A stretch of 64,000 nt of DNA from Urophycis tenuis (Eukaryota; Chordata; Actinopteri; Gadiformes; Phycidae), in assembly GCA_036785325.1 (NCBI GenBank), contig JAXIVH010000042.1, positions 47,501 through 111,500 on the forward strand, given 5' to 3'. The stretch's first letter is position 1. The number at the start of each line of letters is the position of its first letter. A program made the position numbers and the translations under genes. The notes beneath the pieces were generated by a model that was given only the letters and a program-made list of their open reading frames with translations, ran no database searches and had not been told where the DNA came from. This document shows, one piece after another, positions 12,502 through 23,000 of this stretch.

Positions 12502-12950
12502 TGTGTTTCTGGGTTCTTTAAGCAATGTGTTAGCAATGTTTTAAACTGTATTCATGCTACTATGCCACAGTATTATGTATGTGTATGTATATATACATAT
12601 ATGTATATGTACATATATGTATATGTATGTATATGTATTATTTATTTAATTATTTTTACATAAGCACCATCCTGCTACAGTTGGAGATTTGGAAGTGAAC
12701 TTAAAACCTGCACTTTGGGTGAACTTCCACTAGTCACTTGCCACTTTAGACTCTTGCCTATGTAGGGACGAGCCATGAATGGATGAGTGAATCATGTATA
12801 TACTATGTCTTATGTCTACTCCATGTCTATGGCTTCCTATTTTGTGTGGTGTTTGTCTTGTCTGTTGTATTGTAGAGCACACTGCAGCAAATCCCTAACA
12901 ACTTCTGTTGTATGGCAATTACAGTATTGAATCTTAATCTTATCACTACT

Positions 12951-13648
12951 GGGGTGTTAAACTGAACCCTGTTTACAGTGATTACCACTGGGGTGTTAAA
13001 CTAGACATTGTTTACAGTCATTACTACTGGGGTGTTAAACTAGACATTGGTAACAGTGATTACCACTGGGGTGTTAAACTAGACATTGTTTACAGTCATT
13101 ACTACTGGGGTGTTAAACTTAGCAGTGTTTACAGTGATTACCACTGGGGTGTTAAACTAGACATTGTTTACAGTGATTACCACTGGGGTGTTAAACTAGA
13201 CATTGTTTACAGTCATTACTACTGGGGTGTTAAACTAGACATTGTTTACAGTGATTACCACTGGGGTGTTAAACTAGACATTGTTTACAGTGATTACCAC
13301 TGGGGTGTTAAACTAGACATTGTTTACAGTCATTACCACTGGGGTGTTAAACTAGACATTGTTTACAGTCATTACCACTGGGGTGTTAAACTAGACATTG
13401 TTTACAGTCATTACCACTGGGGTGTTAAACTAGACATTGTTTACAGTCATTACCGCTGGGGTGTTAAACTAGACATTGTTTACAGTCATTACCGCTGGGG
13501 TGTTAAACTAGACATTGTTTACAGTCATTACCACTGGGGTGTTAAACTAGACATTGTTTACAGTCATTACCACTGGGGTGTTAAACTAGACATTGTTTAC
13601 AGTCATTACCACTGGGGTGTAAAACTAGACATTGTTTACAGTGATTAC
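12951..13648. repeat. 39-bp minisatellite, right part (about 18 copies)
   Basis: Continuation of the array at 8848-9122, with the same 39-bp unit. Some copies have CGCTGGGG or CTACTGGGG variants. The first unit after the LINE is a diverged one (AAACTGAACCCTG). Confidence 0.92.
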
Positions 13649-14293
13649 TACTAACCACTTAGCCAGCAGAGATCCAGGATTAGGATGTGATTAGTATCTC
13701 ACCTCCCAGTGGAGCTGTGTTCCAGCAGGGAACCCTGATGGGTCCTCACTGGAGACACCGGTGGAGCCCAGACAAATGACGGCCAACTCTTCTGTCATCA
13801 CCAAACACATGGTTCTTCACTGTTCTTAAGGTCAAATTTATTATTGATGTTTTTATTTCCACATGGATATATTGACACTCACTTCCCTTGCTTTTAAGTT
13901 CTTGACCTTTCTCATTGTTTGCTTTTGCCTTTATTACCTTTGCAAAAAGTATTTCAATGGAAATATAGAGTACTCATATTTAAATACATTAGCAGGACAA
14001 TAAATAAATAAACAAATACACATGAAAATAAATATATATGTATTTTATTTACTTTTGATATTAACTATTATTTGCTATTTAAAAATATATTCAACACATT
14101 AATTAATGTTATCTTATACATTTATTAATTCATGTACTACTCTGTACACATATAATCTTACTTTTATCTATATTTGGCATTTTTAATCATTTGTTTATTG
14201 ACTGTTAAGTGGGGGTCCTGCAAATATCTAACATGTAAATGATGAAGAATTTTGCATCTGTTCCTGGGCGCTGTGGAGGAAACACAGCATGTT
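13649..14293. other. AT-rich intergenic sequence
   Basis: No gene seen. AT-rich with runs such as AAATAAATAAATAAAC; it ends at the target site of the Tc1/mariner-type element (TA at 14294-14295). Confidence 0.6.
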
Positions 14294-14295
14294 TA

Positions 14296-16806
14296 CAGTT
14301 TTTCACAGTTGCTAACACCCAAAAAGCAAAAATTTGGCACAATTTGCACAACCTTCACTTCATGTACCAATTGCTCAACCCAAGTTGGCACTACTTCACA
14401 CTCCCTTATCCGCATTAGAGTCTGACTTTCCTTCTTTACACTCTGATGTCAATTACAAATCACCTTGCTGTCAAAACACTACACACAATTTTCCGTTGTT
14501 GCACACAGTTCTCAAGTAAAATCTCAAAGCATCAACCTATAACACACAAATATTCAAAACACTACACACAATGTTCAGTCGTTGAACACACTTCTCAAAT
14601 AAAATCTCAAAGCATCAAACTACAACACACAAATATTCAAATCTCTAAACTTTCAGGTCTGTCGAGCAATTTGCAATCAGGACTGCAGTATAAAAGTGCC
14701 TTGAGCCTCTGTTTTGTTTGGTGAACAATGGAGAACATTGGAGAGAACCAGAGAAGGAGAGAGGTAAGAGTGAGAGGAGGAGGAGGAGGAGGAGGAGAAC
14801 AAGGGGAAGGAGGAGGAGGAGGACAGAGAGGAGAAGGAAGAAGAGGAGGAAGAGGAAGAGGAGGACGAGGAGGGGGTCAAAGGGGAGGAGGAGTAGGAGG
14901 TAGAGGAGCAGGAGGGGGACAAAGAGGGAGAAGAGGAGGAGGACAAGGAGAAAGAGGAGGAGGAGGAGAAAGAAGAAGGAGAGTTACCATCTCTAATGAG
15001 ATACGGGCAACCGTGGTAGACCACGTTCTCAACCATGGTTTGAGCATGAGGGAGGCTGGCCAGAGGGTCCAACCCAACCTCAGCCGCTACACAGTTGCTG
15101 CCATCATAAGAACCTTCAGGGTGGAGAACAGGTACGAAATCTATTTGCCTTGTTTACTGTAATACTGTATATCAATAGAATACAGTGTGCTCACAGTATT
15201 TGCATTTTGCAGGACTGAAAGAGAACCACACCGTGGAGGAAGAGCACAGATTTTCACAGAGGAGCAGGAGACAGATGTTGTAAATATTGTTTGTGAGAAC
15301 AATACAATAACGCTCCGGCAACTACAGTCTAGGATCCTGGCTGACCATGGCACTTTCAGGGACATCCACACTGTCAGCCTATCAACATTAGATAGAATCC
15401 TCCGCAGGAATCATGTTAGGATGAAGCAGGTCTACAGGGTCCCATTTGACCGTAACACAGACCGCATCAAAGAGCTCCGGCGAGAGTTTGTGCTTGTCAG
15501 TCCCATACTTTCAGCACTGACACATGCATGTATTGTACCTGTAATCCAATATTACTGTAAGTGTATTTACATGTATTTTCTATAGTGTCTCACTATAGCC
15601 CACTGTATTGAAGTCTCTGTGTCCATACTGTAACTCAAACTTTCTCATGTTGTCTGTGTCAGCGGATCCAGGAGCATGACACCGCAATGGAGGTGAATGA
15701 GTACATTTTCATTGATGAGGTTGGGTTCAACCTCGTGAAGAAGAGGCGCCGGGGCAGAAATGTCATTGGCCAGCGGGCCATTGTTGAGGTCCCCGGCCAG
15801 CGTGGTGGCAACATCACGATGTGTGCGGCCATGAATCATCATGGCATCCTCCACCATCATGCCCACCTAGGGGCCTATAATACTGCCCGTCTCCTTGCCT
15901 TCCTGGATGGCCTGCATGACCTGCTAATACCACCTGGTCGGATGGATGTCCCACATCGGATCCATTATATTGTCATCTGGGACGTCAGTTTCCATAGGGC
16001 TGCTCTAGTGCGTGGGTGGTTCCAGGACCACCCACGCTTTTCCACTCTATTTCTTCCACCTTACTCTCCTTTCCTTAATCCAATAGAGGAATTCTTTTCA
16101 GCATGGAGGTGGAAGGTGTATGAACGGAACCCACAGGGCCGGGTCCCACTGCTCCAGGCCATGGAGGAGGCTTGTGGCGACGTCAGTGTGGAGGCCTGTC
16201 AGGGCTTCATTCGCCACTCAAGGCGATTCTTCCAACGCTGCCTAGACAGGGAGCACATTGCCTGTGATGTCGATGAGGCCCTCTGGCCTGACAGGAACCG
16301 GAGGCATGATGGCTAATTTTTTTTGTGAGGGGGGGACGGTTTACTGTACTGTTCTGTGTGTGCTAAAATAACTTTTTTTGGTTGCATATTTGTGTGCTGT
16401 TTTATGTTTGACTATACAAAAGTAGGCCTACAGACATTTTACAAAAGGAGAAAAGGCACATTTTCCAAAGTCATTGTCATTCATATGGTGTGTTCTGTTT
16501 CTATAATTGTGTTTTCAGTTTTGCACCTAAGTGTGCTGTAAATGCTTGGTAGTGTGCAGACAAATGCTTAGTTGTGTGTACTCAATGAATGGTATGTGTG
16601 TGTCATTTGAAAAAATGGCTGTGTGTACCAAATGAAAACACGAGTTCCATTTTCTGAACAGGTAAGAGATTTGATGGCAAAGAGTCGTCTTGCAAAGGGA
16701 GTTTCAGGTTTAGCATTTTGTGTGTGAGGTTTTCAGATCTGTGTGTTCAGTTTGAAAAAAGCTGTTATTGTTTTGAGAAACGGGTGTTAACAATTGTGAA
16801 AAACTG
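14296..16806 (+). mobile_element. Complete-looking Tc1/mariner-superfamily (IS630-like) transposon
   Basis: 2,511-bp element flanked by TA on both sides (14294-14295 and 16807-16808), the target duplication of this superfamily. Terminal inverted repeats start CAGTTTTTCACAG; about 26 of the outer 29 bp match between the ends if the flanking TTTA is counted. Two direct repeats of about 83 bp (words CAAAGCATCAA and ACACAAATATTCAAA) lie between about 14475 and 14645 near the left end. It encodes a three-exon transposase (14728-16316). No disabling mutation was noticed, so it may be young. Confidence 0.85.
14728..16316 (+). CDS. IS630/Tc1-type DDE transposase with Arg-Gly-rich N-terminus, apparently intact
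   Basis: CDS is join(14728..15131, 15213..15495, 15663..16316), 446 residues, phase-consistent at both joins. Introns are 81 and 167 bp with GT-AG ends (donors GTACGA and GTCAGT; acceptors TTTTGCAG and TGTGTCAG). Residues about 15-85 are almost wholly Gly, Arg, Glu and Gln (GGGG, RGG, GGQRG), a low-complexity region reminiscent of RGG RNA/DNA-binding tails. A helix-turn-helix block follows (EIRATVVDHVLNHGLSMREA), then a second DNA-binding segment (ITLRQLQSRIL). The catalytic core shows FIDEVGFN (first Asp), IVIWDVSFH (second Asp) and PYSPFLNPIEEFFSAW (Glu), with 34 residues between the second Asp and the Glu, as in DD34E Tc1 enzymes. The start ATG at 14728 follows GAACA and is the first in frame. 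It acts in the nucleus, cutting at the element's inverted repeats. Activity is inferred from integrity only. Confidence 0.8.
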
Positions 16807-16989
16807 TAAAAGTATCAGTATGTATTAAACATCATGTGTCACAATTACACATGGACTTTGGGAGACATTTACAGTATATCAAAAGTATATCTTGATACTG
16901 GGATTTATATTAAGACGGAGATAAAGATTGATCTTCATTTTGAGAATAAATGTCACTTTCATTCTCTGTCTCAATTTTAGTTGGTCAGT

Positions 16990-17320
16990 TGGTCAGTGCT
17001 AAGAGAGGGCTAAGAGAGTGATAAGACAGTGCTAAGAGAGTGATAAGAGAGTGATAAGAGAGTGCTAAGAGAGTGCTAAGAGAGTGATAAGAGAGTGATA
17101 AGAGAGTGCTACGAGAGTGCTAAGAGAGGGCTAAGAGAGTGATAAGAGAGTGCAAAGAGAGTGATAAGAGAGTGCTAAGAGAGTGCTAAGAGAGTGATAA
17201 GAGAGTGCTAAGAGTGATAAGAGAGTGCTAAGAGAGTGATAAGAGATTTATAAGAGAGTGATAAGAGAGTGCTAACAGAGTGCTACGAGAGTGCTAAGAG
17301 AGTGATAAGAGAGTGCTTCA
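16990..17320. repeat. 11-bp minisatellite (GTGCTAAGAGA / GTGATAAGAGA)
   Basis: About 30 copies of an 11-bp unit alternating GTGCTAAGAGA and GTGATAAGAGA. On the minus strand this is TCTCTTAGCAC, the same unit that occurs only twice just after the exon 1 donor in genes A and C. The array is therefore an expansion of intronic sequence belonging to the inverted mucin promoter copy next to it. Confidence 0.9.
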
Positions 17321-17324
17321 CCAT

Positions 17325-17475
17325 ACTTACTGCTGTAGTGCGGACTTGACGGATGGCTGCTGTGGAGCGTGAAACTGTTGCTCTCAAGTCTTGGAGGGTA
17401 GTGTTGGCTGCTGGTCCTGGCTCTGCTCTGTCTTTATAAGATAGAGAAGGTGGATGACATTAGAGACAAGACAAA
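17325..17475 (-). pseudogene. Inverted orphan promoter and exon 1 of the mucin family
   Basis: On the minus strand this block matches genes A and C: the GATGTCATCCACC-like motif (17449-17463 as ATGTCATCCACC), TATAAAG (17432-17438), exon 1 (about 17331-17408) and the donor GTAAGT (17325-17330). About 20 bp between the TATA box and exon 1 are missing compared with gene A. Downstream on the same strand there are only the 11-bp array and a transposon; I see no exon 2 or Thr-rich exon. Probably a relic, though its core promoter and donor look usable. Confidence 0.7.
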
Positions 17476-18060
17476 GGCATCAATGATCGGGGGGTATTCA
17501 TTGTGTTTTCTAGGTGTGTCGTATGCATGGATTTACCCACACATGTTTGATTAAAACCAACCTCAAACCAAGATAACAAAGCAGTTGATGGACTACAGTT
17601 GTTGGAGACAGACCTGATCCGTACGTCTGTACAACATTAAAAAGAGAAATGTAGGACACGATTTTACTGGAGAGTAAGCAAGAGCATTTCGAGAATTGTT
17701 TTCTATTAATTCTCATTTCAAAAACCTTTATTGCAATCATGACCTGCACAGCAATCTCTTGTATTTACAGCCACACTGCGGCCTCCTTTTCATGGGCTGT
17801 GCACACGAAGGTAATCTTGGTTCCCCGCTGTGACGGGAACCCGTTGTGGACCTCAGCATCAGAACACCCTTGTTGTCCCAGGTAACATCATTTAGTGAGA
17901 AGACACCAACCCAGAGCTTCCGGGTTCTTCTGTTTGCTGGGAGCCTGCTCAATGCAAGCCATAACCAAAAGGATCAGTCATTGGGGTTGTGTTTCTGGTT
18001 GGTTTGGATAGAGGGTGAGTCCATGAAATTGACACACCTAGAAAAGGGACAACAAAATTC
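17476..18060. other. Spacer between two head-to-head mucin promoters
   Basis: 585 bp of mostly unique sequence separating the minus-strand orphan promoter from the plus-strand exon 1 of giant gene B. The words TTGATGCCTTTGTCT occur near both borders in inverted orientation, so the two flanks belong to the same duplicated cassette. No coding exon recognised. Confidence 0.5.
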
Positions 18061-18061
18061 C

Positions 18062-18309
18062 CTGTTTGAAACCCTTGATGCCTTTGTCTCATCTCTGATG
18101 TCATCCACCTCCTCTAACGTTCTAATAAGTACTGGGTGGTTCCTCTGACCAGAGATTCCTCTGATGTTCGTATGAAGACTCGTTGTTTCCTCGGACCGAA
18201 GACTCCTCTGACGTTCTTATGAAGAACAGTAGCCAGCACTACCCTCCAAGACTTGAGAGCAACAGTTTCACGCTCCACAGCAGCCATCCGTCAAGTCCGC
18301 ACTACAGCA
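18062..18309 (+). promoter_or_regulatory. Promoter region and non-coding exon 1 of giant mucin gene B
   Basis: Homologous to the promoter/exon 1 of genes A and C: CTCTGATGTCATCCACCT at 18093-18110, and at the TATA position a degenerate TAATAAG (18122-18128) instead of TATAAAG. Between them and exon 1 lies a short unique insert with ATTCCTCTGA-like repeats. Exon 1 (about 18215-18309) keeps CAAGACTTGAGAGCAACAGT and the donor GTAAGTATGG at 18310. The weakened TATA box may mean a different expression level from the small paralogs, or an upstream alternative start. Confidence 0.6.
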
Positions 18310-20032
18310 GTAAGTATGGTGAAGCACTCTATTAGCACTCTCTTAGCACTAGACATGCAGCCACACAGCTTATAAAGGGCATCTGTACCACAGAGCAGGC
18401 TCCGTCTAGAAATCTGGAGGAAACCTGACGGACAGCAAAGATGTAAAGAACTTATCTCAAATGCTACTTTGGATTTAGAGTAATGTGTTGATACAGTATT
18501 TTACAAATATGGAACAAATAAATGAAGAAATTGTCCTACGATATATTTAGAATTTTAGAATGTTATTTGAAGTGAAATTAGAAAGTCATGCTTTGATTGA
18601 TTAATGGGAATTATTAATCCCCTGAGAAGTAAACTTGATTAAACACTTGCACCGGCCCACCTGTGGGTCGGTTGACAACTAGCGGTTATTCATTCGTCAT
18701 TTATAGTCTGGCATTTTCATAGCTCTGATCATGTTGTACATTGTTGGAAAGCTAAGAGTCCCCTGAGTCGATTGAAACCAACCATTCCAGGGTCACAGAC
18801 ACACAGTAGGAGTAAATACAGCTCATGTGCAAGGTGTGCACAAATACGAGGCGTGCGGTACTACTAGTTGTCGTCGAAGTTTGAAAAACAACCCGCCGCA
18901 GGAAAATCTTGGTATCCAGACAAAGGAAAGAGTCCAGCAAACTAAAGTATCCACTCCATTTAGTCATCTAAACACCCCACCTCTGGAAATCATCAATAGA
19001 ACGCTGTTTGTTGACGAAGTTATCCCAATCGATAGGTTTGTCCGGTCGATCACTTGTAACTTGAGACGAGGCGTGACGTCATACAGGTCTGTACCATAGG
19101 TCTGTACTCTGCTGTAACCAATAGACTCTTAGGAAGAGATCAAGCCCTCCCACTTGATTTTCCGATCACTATTGGCTAAACAGTGTGTCAGTCAAACCGG
19201 ACCACAGGTTCACCATCGGCCAATCATGTGAGGCAACTCGTGACTATAGAGTATTTTTATTCTTATTTTTTTGATACTTATATTTTTATATATTTATATT
19301 TATATTGCATGCTGTCTTGCACCAGGGATTGAGGGAAACGGCATTTCGGTTCTTGTGTATGGCCTGTACATTCATGAAAACTGACAATAAAGTTACTTGA
19401 ATCTTGAAATCTGACATGTGGATATGAAACTACCAAGGCCTAGCTTTCAGGAATGGTCAAGCTTTTGTCTGTAGTACTAGGGGTTCAAAAACAGTAACCA
19501 TTTCAGTTTGGGTATGTAATTTTCTTTTCTTATTTTATTTTTTCAAAAATGGGGGGGCGACATGCAATAAATCGATGCACGCGAAGCACCTTAGAGACAA
19601 CAATCACACTTATCTTATCTACTCAGAAACATTTACATTTAGGGCATTAAACAGACGGTTTGAACCAAAGCCACTTACAATAAATACATTTGTTTCAAGC
19701 ATTCCAATTGCTAGGTTGACTGCTATATAAAATAAAATATAAAATCTTTGTCCTAAGATAATAAGTGCTAAGATACAAAGAGCAATTATAAAGTGTTAAG
19801 ATGGACAACAAACAAGTGCATGATGGTGGATATTCAAATAACTAAGATACCCTTTAAACGTGCATTATAAACTCTAAACTCTAGTTTTCCAGTGATTCCC
19901 AAATAATAAAGGAAAATAATATGAAAAAAATAATGATATTTTATAAATCATAAAAAATAATGTTATATTGTATGCATATTAATTCTCATTTGAATGAAGA
20001 CTGTGTGTAATCATGATGCTGCATGTCTCTAG
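18310..20032 (+). other. Intron 1 of giant mucin gene B
   Basis: 1.72-kb inferred intron, GTAAGT at 18310 to CTCTAG ending at 20032, leading into the exon with GAAGCAATGG. It carries a LINE 3' fragment (19235-19410) and a piece of a common fish DNA repeat (about 19628-19705, ATTTACATTTAGGGCATT then CCAAAGCCACTTACAATAA). In the small paralogs this intron is only about 310 bp, so it grew by insertion. Confidence 0.6.
19235..19410 (+). mobile_element. 3' end of a LINE (fragment)
   Basis: AT-rich TTTATATTTATAT stretch, then CTTGCACCAGGGATTGAGGG and GACAATAAAGTTACTTGAATC: the usual 3' UTR and AATAAA-containing tail of fish L2/Rex-type LINEs. No coding part remains. Confidence 0.6.
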
Positions 20033-20038
20033 GAAGCA

Positions 20039-23000
20039 ATGGATCCATGTATAATCTTTGGCAAGATCTGTGTCATCGTCCTACTATTGGTTGGTAAGTT
20101 GTCAAAAAAAAACTTTTTAAATATGATACAAACATCATTTTAATAATGGAAAAACTAATAAGACATTGGAAATAAGAAAAACAAACCACTGATTTACACA
20201 GATGCAACAACAAGGGCTGGCTCAACAACAACCACAGCTGTTCCAACTACTACAACCACAGTTGTTCCACCTACGACCACAACTGGCCCAACAACTACGA
20301 CCACAACTGGCCCAACAACTACGACCACAACTGGCCCAACAACTTCAACCACAACTGGCCCAACAACTTCAGCCAAAACTGGCCCAACAACTTCAACCAC
20401 AAATGGCCCGACAACTTCAACCACAACTGGCCCAACAACTTCAACCACAACTGGCCCGACAACTTCAACCACAACTGGCCCGACAACTTCAACCACAACT
20501 GGCCCAACAACTGGCCCAACAACTTCAACCACAACTGGCCCAACAACTTCAACCACAACTGGCCTAACAACTACAACCACAGCTGCTACAACGACAATCA
20601 CAGCTGGCCCAACTACTTCAACCACAACTGGCCCAACAACTTCAACCACAACTGGCCCGACAACTTCAACCACAACTGGCCCAACAACTTCAACCACAAC
20701 TGGCCCGACAACTTCAACCACAACTGGCCCAACTACTTCAACCACAACTGGCCCAACAACTACGACCACAACTGGCCCAACTACTGGCCCGACAACTTCA
20801 ACCACAACTGGCCCAACAACTTCAACCACAACTGGCCAAAAAACTTCAACCACAACTGGCCCAACAACTGGCCCAACAACTTCAACCACAACTGGCCCAA
20901 CAACTACAACCACAGCTGCTACAACGACAACTGGCCCAACAACTACAACCACAACTGGCCCAACAACTACAACCGCAGCTGCTACAACAACAACCACAGC
21001 TGGCCCAACTACTACGACCACAGCTGTTCCAACTACTACAACCACAGCTGTTCCAACTACGACCACAACTGGCCCAACAACTACGACCACAACTGGCCCA
21101 ACAACTACGACCACAACTGGCCCAACAACTACGACCACAACTGGCCCAACAACTTCAACCACAACTGGCCCAACAATTACAACCACAGCTGCTACAACGA
21201 CAACCACAGCTGGCCCAACTACTACAACAACAGTTGTTCCACCTACGACCACAACTGGCCCAACAACTTCAACCACATCTGGCCCAACAACTTCAACCAC
21301 AACGGGCCCAACAACTTCAACCACACCTGGCCCAACAACTACGACCACAACTGGCCCAACAACTATGACCACAACTGGCCCAACAACTTCAACCACAGCT
21401 GTTTCAACTACTACAACCACAGCTGATCCAACTACAACAACAACAGTTAGCAAAACTACAACCACAGCTGTTCCTACAACTACAACCGCAACTGTTCCAA
21501 CAACTACCACTACAGCTGTTTCAACTCCTACCACCACAACTGTTCCAACAACTACAACTGGCAAAACTACTACCACTACAGTTGTTCCAACTACTACAAC
21601 CACAACTGTTCCAACAACTACAACCACAGCTGTTCCAACGACTACAACCACAGCTTTTCTGACAACTTCAACAACAGCTGTTCCAACATCTACAACCACA
21701 GCTATTCTGACAACCACAAGCACAGCTGTTCCAACGACTACAACCACAGCTGGCCCTACAACTACAACCACAGCTGGCCCAACTACTACAACCACAGCTG
21801 TTCCAACAACTACAACCACAGCTGTTCCAACAACTACAACCACAGCTGTTCCAACTACTACAACCACAGCTGTTGCAACAACTACAACCACAGCTGTTCC
21901 AACAACAACAACCACAGCTGTTCCAACAACTACAACCACAGCTGGCCCAACAACTACAACGACAGCTGGCCCAACTACTACAACCACAGCTGTTCCAACA
22001 ACTAAAACCACAGCTGTTCCAACGACTACAACCACAGCTGTTCCAACGACAACAACCACAGCTGTTCCAACTACTACAACCACAGCTGTTCCAACTACTA
22101 CAACCACAGCTGTTCCAACAACTACAACAACAGTTGTTCCAACAACAACAACCACAGCTGTTCCAACAACTACAACCACAGCTGTTCCAACTACTACAAC
22201 CACAGCTGTTCCAACGACTACAACCACAGCTGTTCCAACGACTACAACCACAGCTGTTCCAACGACTACAACCACAGCTGTTCCAACGACAACAACCACA
22301 GCTGTTCCAACTACTACAACCACAGCTGTTCCAACTACTACAACCACAGCTGTTCCAACAACTACAACCACAGCTGTTCCAACGACAACAACCACAGCTG
22401 TTCCAACGACAACAACCACAGCTGTTCCAACGACAACAACCACAGCTGTTCCAACAACTACAACCACAGCTGTTCCAACAACTACAACCACAGCTGTTCC
22501 AACTTCTACAACCACAGCTGTTCCAACAACTACAACCACAGCTGTTCCAACTACTACAACCACAGCTGTTCCAATGACTACAACCACAGCTGTTCCAACT
22601 ACTACAACCACAGCTGTTCCAACTACTACAACCACAGCTGTTTCAACAACAACAACCACAGCTGTTCCAACAACTACAACCACAGCTGTTCCAACAACAA
22701 CAACCACAGCTGTTCCAACAACTACAACCACAGCTGTTCCAACAACAACAACCACAGCTGTTCCAACAACTACAACCACAGCTGGCCCAAAAACTACAAC
22801 CACAGCTGTTCCAACAACAACAACCACAGCGGTTCCAACTACTACAACGACAACTGTTCCAACAACTACAACCACAGCTGTTCCAACGACTACAACCACA
22901 GCTTTTCTGACAACTTCAACAACAGCTGTTCCAACATCTACAACCACAGCTATTCTGACAACCACAAGCACAGCTGTTCCAACGACTACAACCACAGCTG

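Larger units (their letters stand above)
9124..12950 (+). mobile_element. L2-like non-LTR retrotransposon inserted in a minisatellite
   Basis: About 3.8-kb element lying between two halves of the same 39-bp minisatellite. It reads 5' to 3' on the plus strand: short basic ORF start, AP-endonuclease, reverse transcriptase, AT-rich 3' UTR (AT-rich TGTATATG words near 12575-12640) and a tail ending CAGTATTGAATCTTAATC before the minisatellite resumes. A 360-bp LTR-like insertion (10053-10412) interrupts it. I call it L2-like from the endonuclease/RT motifs and tail type; a Rex1/CR1-group assignment is possible. Confidence 0.8.

Noticed and set aside
1..13648. CRISPR-like arrays (regular repeats at 1-707 and 8848-13648)
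   Set aside because: Units are directly contiguous minisatellites without unique spacers, in a eukaryotic genome.
14718..14903. Separate Arg-rich small protein overlapping the transposase start
   Set aside because: Out-of-frame reading of the Gly/Arg codon tract of the transposase first exon.
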